A stretch of 64,000 nt of DNA from positions 1 through 64,000 of the forward strand of contig JBFXAJ010000017.1 of assembly GCA_050184415.1 (NCBI GenBank), written 5' to 3'. Of the stretch, positions 42,140-50,654 are shown piece after piece. The translations under genes were made by a program, and so were the position numbers. This DNA comes from JADLGL01 sp050184415 (GTDB lineage: Bacteria > Pseudomonadota > Alphaproteobacteria > Rhizobiales > Kaistiaceae). A model generated the notes under the pieces. The model did no database searches. It was not told the origin of the DNA and worked only from the letters and a program-made list of their open reading frames with translations. Every line of letters begins with the position of its first letter. Position 1 is the stretch's first letter.

Positions 42140-42583
42140 CTACGGGGCCGGCGGCCGCGCTGCGGCGACCTCGGCCTCGGTGACGATGCCGTAGTTGTTG
42201 CCCCAGGAATTCCGGACATAGGTCGCGACGGCTGCCATGCGCCGGTCATTCAGGTTGGCAGCAAAGCCAGGCATGTAAGCGCCGCCATTCATGATCTGGT
42301 AGAGGAGCTGCGGCGTGGACAGGAGGATCAGGTTCCCCTGGAGGCGCGGACCGGCTTCCTGGCCGCCCGGCATGCCTTCGCCTTCGGTACCGTGGCAGGC
42401 GGCGCAGGTGCGGAAGACACCCTGGCCTTCGCGCATCAGGTCGGCGAAGAGGACCGGATCGACGCCTTCCGGAGCCACCGGAGGCGTCTGGCCCTGCGCA
42501 ACCGATGACATGGCGACCGCAAATGTCGTTGCGGCAAGAGCCGCGATCGCTGTCATGCGGATTCCACGGCGGTTCACAGACAT
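42140..42583 (-). CDS. Exported cytochrome c
   Basis: A 147-residue periplasmic cytochrome c. The signal peptide (AAIAALAATTFAVAMSSVAQG) is followed by one heme site CAACH in GQGVFRTCAACHGTEGEGMP; Met in GGAYMPGFAANLND is the probable axial ligand, and MAAVATYVRNSWGN is the usual C-terminal helix. GAGGGAAGCA precedes the ATG. It is 31 bp upstream of SNase-fold protein A, in the middle of the PQQ cluster, and could accept electrons from either dehydrogenase. Confidence 0.93.
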   Translation of the reverse strand: MSVNRRGIRMTAIAALAATTFAVAMSSVAQGQTPPVAPEGVDPVLFADLMREGQGVFRTCAACHGTEGEGMPGGQEAGPRLQGNLILLSTPQLLYQIMNGGAYMPGFAANLNDRRMAAVATYVRNSWGNNYGIVTEAEVAAARPPAP

Positions 42584-42768
42584 TGCTTCCCTCTATTTTT
42601 TTGATGCCCCATGCGCGCCATCTTGGGCATGCTGCATGAATTTTCAACAGAGAAACGGCGTTAGCTTTTCGTCGGTCTTGGCAAACGCGCGTCGACGGCG
42701 AAGGGCGTGTCGAGATGCGCGTCTGGGCGGGCATCGATAGCGGCGACCACTGCTCTGAAGGAGCTCAG

Positions 42769-43335
42769 CTACAGCGTGACCCCGCACCCGGCCATGTCTT
42801 CGATGATCGTGCCCAGAAGGTCCGGGCGCTCGCGCTCCATGGCACGGATCGAATCGGCAAAGTCGCCGAACCGGAACCGGCTGATCCCAAGTTTGGCATC
42901 GAGCGCGAGCGGGTCGATGGCGGCCGTCAGGCAGGTGCCGAGCGCGATCCGATCGGCGTCTGGCACGGCCGCATAGGTCGTCTGCACCCAGGCCCACATC
43001 GCCTCGCTCGCGGCGATCGTGCCGCCGCACGCGTCGAGGATCGGGAAGAGCGCAGCGGCAGCTTCCGGCCGTTGGCCGGCGATTGCGTTCACGCCGGAGA
43101 CGAAGTCCGGCGCCGCGGCGAGGATCTGCTGCTCGCCCGTCGGGAGCGTCAGCGCGGCTTCGAAGAAGCAGGTGCGGGCGGAGTCGACGATGAAGGCCGG
43201 GAGGCCGTCGGTGGCTTCCACCACGAAGGGCTCGACGACGCGCCGGAGGGGTTCGTCCCGGGCGGTCGCGACGGTTGCGGCCGTTGCGACGGAGAGCACC
43301 AGCACGGTCCGCGCGAGCATCGTCGGTCCTGGCAT
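42769..43335 (-). CDS. Exported helical protein, unknown
   Basis: A 188-residue secreted protein (signal: LARTVLVLSVATAATVATA). No family recognised. It is mostly helical, with cysteines in ARTCFFE, LDACGGT, LGTCLTA and MAGCGVT, again an even number compatible with two disulfides. The ATG at 43335 is preceded by AGGAGCCGCG. It begins 8 bp after the SCO1-Sel1 gene, so the two are cotranscribed. Confidence 0.75.
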   Translation of the reverse strand: MPGPTMLARTVLVLSVATAATVATARDEPLRRVVEPFVVEATDGLPAFIVDSARTCFFEAALTLPTGEQQILAAAPDFVSGVNAIAGQRPEAAAALFPILDACGGTIAASEAMWAWVQTTYAAVPDADRIALGTCLTAAIDPLALDAKLGISRFRFGDFADSIRAMERERPDLLGTIIEDMAGCGVTL

Positions 43336-43343
43336 CGCGGCTC

Positions 43344-44405
43344 CTATCGGGTGGGCGTCCAGTCCTGCGCGCGCTCGATCGCTGCGGCGACCTCGAGCGG
43401 ACGCATCTCCTCCTGCAGGCGCGCCGTCAGCGCCGACACCGCGTGGCCGGCGCGCACGGCCCAGACATAAGCGTCGGCAACGTTGCGTGGCAGGACGTTG
43501 CCTTCGTCGAGCATCAGGGCGAGCCCGAGTTGGGCCTCGGCGAAGCCGCGCTCGGCGCAGGTCCGCCACAGCGAGGTCGGGTAGGTCGCAAGGGCCTCGT
43601 CGCGGCGGTCGGCGCGAAGCGTCCGGCACAGCGCGTCCAGCGTCGCCGCATCGTAGGTCGCGATCGCAAGGCCGCGGAGCTGCCGGATCGTCGCCGGCGT
43701 CTCCGCCTCGCCATAGGCAATCCGGCCGGCATAGGCGCCATTGGTGCCGACGACATACGCATAGGCTGGATGCTCCACGTCATAGCCGCTCGGGCCGCCC
43801 GGCAGCCGGGCATGGTCGACGCGATAGGCTGCAAGCATCGCCTCGATCGCGGCTCCGGTCCCGGTCAGGCCGACGATACGGTCGTCGAACGGGGAGAGGA
43901 ACGCCGCGAGCGCGGCCGCGTCGTCGCGATCGGGGTCGACGGTGACGTAGTAGATGCCGAAGCCGCGGGCGGCGTCGCCGAGGGCGTTGAGCCAGCCGCC
44001 AACCGCGGCCAATGGCGGGCAGTCGGCGCGGCAGTTGGTGAAGCCGAAGAAGATCAGGGACGTGCGGCCGACGAGCGCTGCCTCGGTCACCTCGGCGCCG
44101 TCCAGCGTTGCCAGGCGAAACGGACCGCCGATCGGCTCGGGAGCGGGAGCCTGGATCGCCGGGGCACGGGACACCGGGCCGCCCACGGCGGCGGTCTCGC
44201 GCATTGCCGCATTTCCTGCCTCGTTCAGGACCGGGCTACGGCCGGCAACCGGAGCTTCGGCAGCGGCGGCGCCAGCCGGGGCGGCTCCGGCGCCGACGGC
44301 GATCGCGGGTGCTTCACCGGCGGGGTTTCGCCCCGACAGCGCGACGAAGACGATCGCGAGCCCAAGGACGAGCATGCCGGCGAAGGCCATTAGGCGGAGC
44401 AGCAT
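43344..44405 (-). CDS. SCO1/SenC-type protein fused to Sel1-like repeats
   Basis: A 353-residue membrane-anchored protein. One N-terminal span (LMAFAGMLVLGLAIVFVALS) and an Ala/Pro linker lead to a thioredoxin-fold SCO domain (about 95-225): FFGFTNCRADCPP holds the CxxxC copper site and VEHPAYAYVV the His ligand. The last ~100 residues have Sel1-like repeats (CAERGFAEAQLGLALMLDEG, AYVWAVRAGH). SCO proteins deliver copper to cytochrome oxidase or act as thiol reductants; here the disulfide-rich secreted neighbours make a redox role attractive. The start ATG lacks a clear ribosome-binding site. Confidence 0.85.
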   Translation of the reverse strand: MLLRLMAFAGMLVLGLAIVFVALSGRNPAGEAPAIAVGAGAAPAGAAAAEAPVAGRSPVLNEAGNAAMRETAAVGGPVSRAPAIQAPAPEPIGGPFRLATLDGAEVTEAALVGRTSLIFFGFTNCRADCPPLAAVGGWLNALGDAARGFGIYYVTVDPDRDDAAALAAFLSPFDDRIVGLTGTGAAIEAMLAAYRVDHARLPGGPSGYDVEHPAYAYVVGTNGAYAGRIAYGEAETPATIRQLRGLAIATYDAATLDALCRTLRADRRDEALATYPTSLWRTCAERGFAEAQLGLALMLDEGNVLPRNVADAYVWAVRAGHAVSALTARLQEEMRPLEVAAAIERAQDWTPTR

Positions 44406-44532
44406 GATCGCAGGATGCCACGGCACCCGGCCGCCGGCAAAAGCCACGCCGATTGTTGACGCGCTGATGACGAGGCCCGATTGTTTTCGGGCGCCCAAGG
44501 AGGGTTGGGCGAAGGCGGGAGGAGGGAGTCCG

Positions 44533-45231
44533 ATGCGGTTTCGGGGGTTGGTCGTCGCGCTTGCGGGCGTGGTGCTTCTCACCGCCTGTGACAGCGGCGA
44601 CCAGACGGAGGACGTCGCGGAGCCCGCTGCGCCTGTTGCCGCGCCGCCCGTGACCGCGGCCGATCCGGCTCCGACGCCCGTCGATCCGACGCCAGCCGCG
44701 CCCGGGCCGGCCGCGGCGGCGCCGCCCGCTCCAGCCGCCGTGCCCGTCGAGCCAGCAGCGGCGCCTGCCGCTGTCCAGCCGGCTGCCGCCGCGGCCGAGG
44801 GCACCTATGTGGGCACCGCGGAGGCGATCGAGGCTGACGTGATCCTCGTTGACGGCACCCGCATCCTCCTGTTTGGCGTGGATGCCGTAGAGCCGCCGCA
44901 GACCTGCTTCATCGACGGCCAGCCTTGGGAGTGCTGGCCCGCCGCGATGCGCCAGCTCCAGACCTATATCGGGGAGGGGCCGACCACCTGCACCGGCGTC
45001 CGGCCGCCCGACATTTTCGGCCGGATTCTGGCGCTGTGCGAGGTCGGCGGCGAGAGCCTCAACGAGAGGATGATCCGCTCGGGCTTCGCGGTCGCGGTGC
45101 TGGACGAGGTTCCCGAATACGCCGCAGCCGAAGAGGCGGCGCGCAACGAGCGCGTCGGCCTCTGGCAGGGCCAGTTCCAATTGCCCGAGGAGTGGCGCCT
45201 CAATCGCGGCATCCAGGTCCGGCGCCCCTAG
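44533..45231 (+). CDS. SNase-fold lipoprotein B
   Basis: A 232-residue lipoprotein: signal with lipobox LLTAC (Cys19), a long Pro/Ala linker (about 30-88), then an SNase-type OB fold: GTAEAIEADVILVDGTRI, LLFGVDAVEPPQTC, DGQPWECWPAAM, GRILALCEVGG, NERMIRSGFAVAV, NERVGLWQGQFQLPEEW. Arg35 of the active enzyme is replaced by Leu; Glu43 and Arg87 (GRILAL) remain, so it is at best weakly active. Four cysteines match proteins A and C. GGAGGGAGTCCG precedes the ATG. Divergent from the SCO gene and convergent with the fused pentapeptide gene (6 bp). Confidence 0.85.
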   Translation: MRFRGLVVALAGVVLLTACDSGDQTEDVAEPAAPVAAPPVTAADPAPTPVDPTPAAPGPAAAAPPAPAAVPVEPAAAPAAVQPAAAAAEGTYVGTAEAIEADVILVDGTRILLFGVDAVEPPQTCFIDGQPWECWPAAMRQLQTYIGEGPTTCTGVRPPDIFGRILALCEVGGESLNERMIRSGFAVAVLDEVPEYAAAEEAARNERVGLWQGQFQLPEEWRLNRGIQVRRP

Positions 45232-45237
45232 CCGGAC

Positions 45238-46704
45238 CTATCGTGGGGGGACGAACCCGCCCGGCAGCGCCGCATTCTCCCACACGGTGCCGACCGCCGT
45301 GATGTCGGCGAGCGTTGCGAAGGTCAGGCGAGCGAAGGAGAGGTCGGCGCCGGACAGGTCGACGCCGCGCATGTTGGCGCCGATGAGGTCCGCGCCGCGA
45401 AAGTCGACCCCGTTCAGCTTGGCGTTGATGAGGACGATGTAGGGGAGGACGGTGTCCGACAGCAGCGCTCCCGTCAGGTCGGAACGCGTGAGGACGGCGG
45501 CCTCGGCCCACGACAATCGAAGGTCGGCACCGCGCAGGTCCGAATCGTTCATCCGGACGTTGCGAAGGTCCATCGAGATCATCGTCGCGTCCGAGAGATT
45601 CGTCCGTGCGAGGCTGGCGAAGCCGGCCAGCGCCTCCGTCATGTCCGCTCCGGCGAGGTTCGCGCCGTCGAAGGCCGCCTGGTACATCATCGAGCCGGAG
45701 AGATTGGCGCCCGCAAGGTTCGCCCGGCGGAACTCGCCGCCATTGAGGTTGGCCTCGACAAGGATCGCGCCCTCGAGATTGGCGTCGTTGAGGATCACTT
45801 CGTGAAGGTTGGCGCCGGTCAGATTGGCGCCGGCGAGGTTCGCTCCCGTCAGATTCGCGCGCTTGAGGTTGACGCCGGACAGGTCGCAGCCCGGGCAGTT
45901 CATCGCCCGCTCGGCGAGAAGGTCCCGCTCGGTCGGACCTGGGTCAGGCCGGGCCGCGATCTCGGCGAGGCGGGCCTCCGCGTCCTCGATCCCATTCGTC
46001 AACCGCATTTCGAGGCGGGTCGAGCTCCAGAACTGCCCTTCGGTCGCGGTATTGTCGACCGGGTTGATCGCGAGCTGACCCGGGCGGTTGAAGTGTTCGG
46101 TCATCATGTAGATGTCGAAGCCGTCGGCGGTCGTGAGCCGGCACTCCCGCTTTTCGTACCGGCCAGAATGCGGCTCCTCGCCGGGCAGGCGGGGCAGGTC
46201 GGCGCAGGACCAGCCGTCGACCCCGAAGCGCGCGGTGAGGAAGCCGCCAAGGGTGATCGCCCGCTCGCGGATTTCCACCTCCACCGCAGGGTCGGTGACG
46301 AGGCGTAGCATCACCATGAAACCATTGTCGTCGAACAGGGCCGAGGCGATCACGGGGATCGAGTAGACCGAGGTGTACTGGTAGGTCGCGGCCTGGGTCA
46401 GAAGGTCGTGCGCCTTGGCCCAGAGTTCGATCTCATTGTCGTAGCGGAAGAACACCTCGTGGAGACCGGTCCCGGCTTCCGCTGGGCACCGTGCGAAATC
46501 CGTCCATCCCGTGAGCGGCAGGGAGGGAGGCCCGCCATTGGTACCGCAGGCGAAGTTGATGAACTGCTCGGTGGGAAGGTCGACGGCGTGGTCGCCGATC
46601 GTCAGGTCCCACACCGACGGCGCGTAGAGGCCGCCGTCATCCTGTGCTGCGGCGGGCAAGATCAGCAGCCCCATGACGGCGGCGATCGCTAGCTTTCGCG
46701 TCAT
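45238..46704 (-). CDS. CGTNGG domain fused to pentapeptide repeats, exported
   Basis: A 488-residue secreted protein (signal: KLAIAAVMGLLILPAAA then QDDG). Residues about 25-235 are the four-cysteine CGTNGG domain shared with the protein at 39479-40204; after a charged linker, CPGCDLSGVNLKRANLTGAN opens about 215 residues of pentapeptide repeats ending LPGGFVPPR. It therefore joins in one chain what the other dehydrogenase operon encodes as two proteins. It follows PQQ dehydrogenase 3 on the same strand across a terminator. The ATG at 46704 is favoured, with GGGAGG upstream; an ATG three codons earlier is possible. Confidence 0.85.
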   Translation of the reverse strand: MTRKLAIAAVMGLLILPAAAQDDGGLYAPSVWDLTIGDHAVDLPTEQFINFACGTNGGPPSLPLTGWTDFARCPAEAGTGLHEVFFRYDNEIELWAKAHDLLTQAATYQYTSVYSIPVIASALFDDNGFMVMLRLVTDPAVEVEIRERAITLGGFLTARFGVDGWSCADLPRLPGEEPHSGRYEKRECRLTTADGFDIYMMTEHFNRPGQLAINPVDNTATEGQFWSSTRLEMRLTNGIEDAEARLAEIAARPDPGPTERDLLAERAMNCPGCDLSGVNLKRANLTGANLAGANLTGANLHEVILNDANLEGAILVEANLNGGEFRRANLAGANLSGSMMYQAAFDGANLAGADMTEALAGFASLARTNLSDATMISMDLRNVRMNDSDLRGADLRLSWAEAAVLTRSDLTGALLSDTVLPYIVLINAKLNGVDFRGADLIGANMRGVDLSGADLSFARLTFATLADITAVGTVWENAALPGGFVPPR

Positions 46705-46796
46705 TCCAGGCATGCCTCCCTGTCGTCTTCAGGCCCAGGCGATCCCCTCGATCGGTCAATTCAAGATCGGCGGGGGCGCCTTCTCGTCCACGATTG

Positions 46797-46832
46797 AAAA
46801 GTCGGGGGCGGAGCCTTTCGGATCCGCCCCCG
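46797..46832 (-). terminator. Intrinsic terminator after PQQ dehydrogenase 3
   Basis: Perfect 10-bp stem on the leftward strand, CGGGGGCGGA/TCCGCCCCCG, with a 10-base loop and a short ACTTTTC tail. It lies 21 bp beyond the dehydrogenase stop and separates it from the fused CGTNGG-pentapeptide gene, as at 39396-39424 in the other operon. Confidence 0.8.
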
Positions 46833-46852
46833 TAATTGCCGGTCGAGAATGC

Positions 46853-48616
46853 CTAGAGCGTGAAGACGTACAGCATGTTGGTCCAACCACGCTGGCCAAG
46901 GGCCGGCTGGTTGTCCTGCTGAGCGCCCGCAACGATCGCGAGGTATTGCTTGCCGTTGATCTCGAAGCTGACGAACGGCGCCTTGATGCCGGAGCCGGTG
47001 TAGAACGTCCACAGCTCCTCGAGGGTCTCGTCGTTGAACGCGTGCAGCGAGCCGTCATTGTAGGCCGCGAACACGAGGCCGCCCGACGTCGCCAGCGCAC
47101 CCGAGCGGTTCGGGTAAGGCTGGAAGACGCGGCCGACGACCTGACCCGTCGTGACGTCGACAGCCGCAAGGAGGCCGCCGATATTAGTGTCGACGCCGGT
47201 GCCCGGAACCGTGCGGCCCTGCTCGTCGATCTCGCCATTGGCGAGGGTGATCGCAGGCATGATCACACGGGTCTGACAGCCGTCCTCACCCCCGACATAG
47301 GCGATGTGGGTGTCGGGGTTGTATGCCGGCGGCTGCCAGCGGACGCCGCCCGGAAGATACGGGCAGGCGGTTTCGGCGGCGGCGTCGGCACGGGCCCAAC
47401 GCGTCTCGGGGATGTAGGTCTGCAGCTCGAGATCCGGATTGTATTCGACCGGGAGACCGGTCTTGGGATCAAGGCCGGCGGTCCAGGTGATCTCGTTCAC
47501 GTACTGGACGCCGTTGATGAACGTGCCGTCGGTCCGGTCGAGCTGATAGAAGAAGCCGTTGCGGCCGAAATGCGCGACCATCTGCCGGTCTTCGCCGGCC
47601 CAGGGCGCGTCGATGAGCATGTGCACGCCCTGCTCGTCATAGTCCCATGACTCGTTCGGCGTGTACTGGAAGTACCAGGCGAGATCGCCGGTATCGATGT
47701 CGAGCGCGATGGCGCTGTTCGAGAACAGGTTGTCGCCCGGCCGATATTCGGGGTCGAACATCGGAACCGGCTGCGCGGTGCCGGTGATGTAGAGGCGCTG
47801 CGCGACGTCGTACGAGCCGCCGGTCCAGATCGCGGCGCCACCGGTGCGCCACGCGACGCCGGCCGGATCGGCCCAGGTCTCGTGGCCGAACTCGCCCGGT
47901 CCCGGAACGGTGTAGAAGCGCCACATCGGCTCGCCGGTCGCGAAGTCGACCGCCTGGACCCAGCCGCGAGTGCCTGCGTCGCCGGCGGCGTTGCCGACGA
48001 TGATCCGGTTTTCCATCGCGAGCGGGTTCATGTTGAACTGCTCGGACTGCGGCTCGATGCCGGCGTGACCCTCGTCGACGACGCGGGCGATCTGGACGTC
48101 ATAGACCACTTCGCCGGTGTCGCGGTTGACGCGGACGACACGGCCGTCCTGGACGGCCATGATCACGGAGTCTTCGTAGAAGGCTGCGCCTCTGGTGCGC
48201 GCGCCGCCCGGCGCCGCCGGGCTCGCATTGGCCGTCCAGACCACGGTTCCATAGACGCCCGAGGTCATGTCGATCTTGTACAGGAAGCCGCTGTGGCCTT
48301 CGATGTACATGAAGCCGCCATCGACCAGCGGAGCCGCTTCATTGTCCGCCAGGTTGCGGCCGCGCAGCGTGTCGCTGAGCGGGACCGTGAAGGCGACGCG
48401 CAGATCGCCGACGGTGTCGCGGTTGATCTCATCAAGACGCGAGTAACGATGCGAGCTGTAGTTCTGGAACGGGATGATCCAGTTCTGCGGCTCGGCATCG
48501 GCGTTGTTGAGGCGATCCTGCGTGACGGGGGCTTCCTGGGCTGCCGACGGCAGCGCCAACAGACCGACCGCGCTGCCGAGCAGCGCTGCGGTCAGGACCT
48601 TAAGACCTCCACTCAT
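46853..48616 (-). CDS. PQQ-dependent alcohol dehydrogenase 3
   Basis: Exported quinoprotein of 587 residues (signal: LTAALLGSAVGLLALPSAA then QEAP). Propeller motifs include NRDTGEVVYDV, DFATGEPMWRF and DIDTGDLAWYF, with PGEFGHETW and AWRTGGAAIW as in dehydrogenase 2. No adjacent cysteine pair. At the metal site, Asp213 (AGDAGTRG) stands for Glu and Gln282 (GTAQPVP) for Asn; Asp325 and Asp327 (WDYDEQ) keep the lanthanide-type pair. GAGGGAGATTGGGA precedes the ATG. It follows a small exported gene by 73 bp and precedes the fused pentapeptide gene. Confidence 0.9.
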   Translation of the reverse strand: MSGGLKVLTAALLGSAVGLLALPSAAQEAPVTQDRLNNADAEPQNWIIPFQNYSSHRYSRLDEINRDTVGDLRVAFTVPLSDTLRGRNLADNEAAPLVDGGFMYIEGHSGFLYKIDMTSGVYGTVVWTANASPAAPGGARTRGAAFYEDSVIMAVQDGRVVRVNRDTGEVVYDVQIARVVDEGHAGIEPQSEQFNMNPLAMENRIIVGNAAGDAGTRGWVQAVDFATGEPMWRFYTVPGPGEFGHETWADPAGVAWRTGGAAIWTGGSYDVAQRLYITGTAQPVPMFDPEYRPGDNLFSNSAIALDIDTGDLAWYFQYTPNESWDYDEQGVHMLIDAPWAGEDRQMVAHFGRNGFFYQLDRTDGTFINGVQYVNEITWTAGLDPKTGLPVEYNPDLELQTYIPETRWARADAAAETACPYLPGGVRWQPPAYNPDTHIAYVGGEDGCQTRVIMPAITLANGEIDEQGRTVPGTGVDTNIGGLLAAVDVTTGQVVGRVFQPYPNRSGALATSGGLVFAAYNDGSLHAFNDETLEELWTFYTGSGIKAPFVSFEINGKQYLAIVAGAQQDNQPALGQRGWTNMLYVFTL

Positions 48617-48689
48617 TCCCAATCTCCCTCTGTTTATGTCCTTGGATTCATTCCGGCAGGCAGCGTGGCGCACCCTCGTCGCACCAGGC

Positions 48690-49079
48690 TTACGGAGCCG
48701 GGGGAGTCATTGCCCAAAGGGCCTCGTCCGTCTCGGGCGCATCGGCCCGGTTTTCGGCGACCCAGGCGAAGGTGGCAGTGCAGAAGGCGATGGCGGGATC
48801 GCCGTATCGCGCGGCGTCCGTGACGATCACGCTGCAGCGCTGCCGGACCTCGAGAAGTTCCGCAGGGGTAAGCGGATCAAGGACCGCAGCAAGGGTCTCG
48901 AGATTGAGCGTCGCCGGATCGATATTGGGGGTCCGGAACGGCGCCATCGGATGGACGACCTCGACGGTATACACGCCGGGTGCGATCGGGCCGCCCTGCG
49001 CTGCCGCGGGACTGACGGCAAAAGCCATCGCAAGCGCCCCGAAAGCCGCGAGAGCCTTAGTTCTCGTTGAGTATTTCAC
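48690..49079 (-). CDS. Exported small helical protein, unknown
   Basis: A 129-residue secreted protein (signal: AAFGALAMAFAVSPAAA then QGGP). No family recognised. Two cysteines (VRQRCSV and AIAFCTA) could form one disulfide, and the C-terminal half is helical. The start is a GTG with GGGAGGTGAAGTCCA in front. It is the first gene of the leftward run with PQQ dehydrogenase 3 and the fused pentapeptide protein, and may be a small partner of the dehydrogenase. Confidence 0.75.
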   Translation of the reverse strand: MKYSTRTKALAAFGALAMAFAVSPAAAQGGPIAPGVYTVEVVHPMAPFRTPNIDPATLNLETLAAVLDPLTPAELLEVRQRCSVIVTDAARYGDPAIAFCTATFAWVAENRADAPETDEALWAMTPPAP

Positions 49080-49865
49080 TGGACTTCACCTCCCGTTCTG
49101 AGATGGACACTCGATAATCCACTCCAGAGGTCGCAGGTCGGACCCGCGGGGAAACAAGACCCCCACCGCCGGAACGAGCGCTCCGACGGCCTACGTCAAC
49201 TCAACACTGGGTACCTGTCGCTCCCTTTCGGAGCAGCCGCGGACGGCGATCGACCAGCGCCGCTCTTCCGATGGGCATCGCAGTTCGCCCGTCGGCAAGA
49301 CGCACCTCGCGCAACACCCTCAATCGTTGCCCGACAGCGCATCGAATCACAGGCGGACAATCGCCGTGATCCGCGTGGTGACCGCGCCGAAGCTCTCCCA
49401 ACCTCCCTCAGGAGTGCTCCCTCGCTCCCCCTTTGTCTCGGAGGATCACAGCGACGTTATACGGCGTAACCAGCGACGGCAAGTCGCGGCTTATCCGAGT
49501 AGCCGCTCGCTCCGCGCCATCGACTCGCCGATCGCTCGCAAGGACCGCCGACGCCCGTCCAACTCCACAGGGCCTACTCCCGCAGTCCGGAGGACGGCTC
49601 GAATCCGCTCCGGACGCCAACGGTCCGTGGTGCGGGAAACGCGGGCGTAGCTATTTCAATTCGCCTTCGGACCGTTCGAGACCGGCGTTTGCAGAAGATG
49701 TCACATTCACGAATTGACGAACGGGCACCGGGCGGCCAGTATTCTCGTCGCGGCATGGGGAGATGCCGCAACACCTGGAATGAACTGGGAATCGGGCTGG
49801 CACGCGTCCGCGAAGACTCGGCTCTGCCAGTTGCGCGGTGTTGTGCCACTGGTTGGGGAGTAGGA
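49080..49865. other. Long gene-free divergent region
   Basis: 786 bp between the PQQ dehydrogenase 3 operon (leftward) and the ExbB-like operon (rightward). Short reading frames exist on both strands but none has a start signal or recognisable product. Promoters for both operons must lie here; only a weak TTGACG near 49715 with AGTATT 18 bases on was noticed. Its length equals that upstream of PQQ dehydrogenase 1, but no sequence similarity between the two gaps was seen. Confidence 0.55.
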
Positions 49866-50654
49866 ATGTCGATCGTGTCGGCCGTGCTCCGCCCCGAGGC
49901 GGAATCGCAGGACTATGCGCCGCTTCTGAAATGGATCCTCATCAATACGATCGCGGCCGCCGGCCTGATCGTCCTTTGGTATTTCGGGATCGTCCAGGAG
50001 CTCCTCGACACCGACCGGACGCGGGTGTCGCTGATCATCTTCGCGGTCTTCGTGATCACCGCCGGCCACTGCCTCTACCAGACCATCATCGTGTCGCGGG
50101 AGTTGGTGGCGGCGCGCAAGGTGCGCGCGGCCGTGATCGCATCGCCGACCCATCCGCTCACGATGGTCGGCGACCAGATCGTCACCGCCGCCGGGCAGAC
50201 GCTGACGCCCGGCATCCTGACGAACCACATCGCCAATCTGATCACGCGGTCCAAGACCGTCGGCGGGCGCCGCTTCGACCAGACGCTGCTGCTGCGGTCG
50301 CTCGCCGACCAGCTCCGCGCCCGCGAAAAGCTCGGCTGGTTCGTCTCGGAGGCGCTGCTTCGCCTGGCGCTCCTCGGCACCGCGATCGGCTTCATCCTGA
50401 TGCTGATCCCGCTCGCCGGGCTCGACGCGTTCGACGTCGAATCGCTGCGCCGGACGCTGACTGGAATGACCGGCGGCATGGCCATCGCGCTCAACGTGAC
50501 CATCGCGGGCATCGCCGCGGCCCTCCTGCTGAAGTTCGAGTACTACCTCCTCGACGAGGCCATCGCGGACCTCTTCCACAGCATCACCGAGCTCACCGAA
50601 GTGTATGTCGTGCCGACGCTAGAGCCGATGGCGGACGATGTTCAGCGAGACTAG
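49866..50654 (+). CDS. MotA/TolQ/ExbB-type proton channel protein
   Basis: A 262-residue inner-membrane protein with four spans: WILINTIAAAGLIVLWYFGI, VSLIIFAVFVITAGHCLYQT, then ALLGTAIGFILMLIPLAGL (cf. GLLGTVxG of ExbB) and GMAIALNVTIAGIAAALLLK (cf. ALxTTxxGL). These last two match the conserved channel helices. It should form a proton path with the next gene's single span. The ATG is set by GGGGAGTAGGA; the open frame upstream is unsupported. First gene of a three-gene operon, overlapping the second by 17 bp. Confidence 0.85.
   Translation: MSIVSAVLRPEAESQDYAPLLKWILINTIAAAGLIVLWYFGIVQELLDTDRTRVSLIIFAVFVITAGHCLYQTIIVSRELVAARKVRAAVIASPTHPLTMVGDQIVTAAGQTLTPGILTNHIANLITRSKTVGGRRFDQTLLLRSLADQLRAREKLGWFVSEALLRLALLGTAIGFILMLIPLAGLDAFDVESLRRTLTGMTGGMAIALNVTIAGIAAALLLKFEYYLLDEAIADLFHSITELTEVYVVPTLEPMADDVQRD

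Noticed and set aside
37583..48616. Calling the dehydrogenases XoxF or MxaF
   Set aside because: Only dehydrogenase 1 has the adjacent cysteines, and 2 and 3 have altered ligand positions; no MxaI, MxaJ or XoxGJ genes are adjacent, so a methanol-specific name is not supported.
49201..49717. Short reading frames in the gap before the ExbB-like operon
   Set aside because: Three overlapping frames of 66-107 codons with Arg/Ser-rich translations and no start signals.
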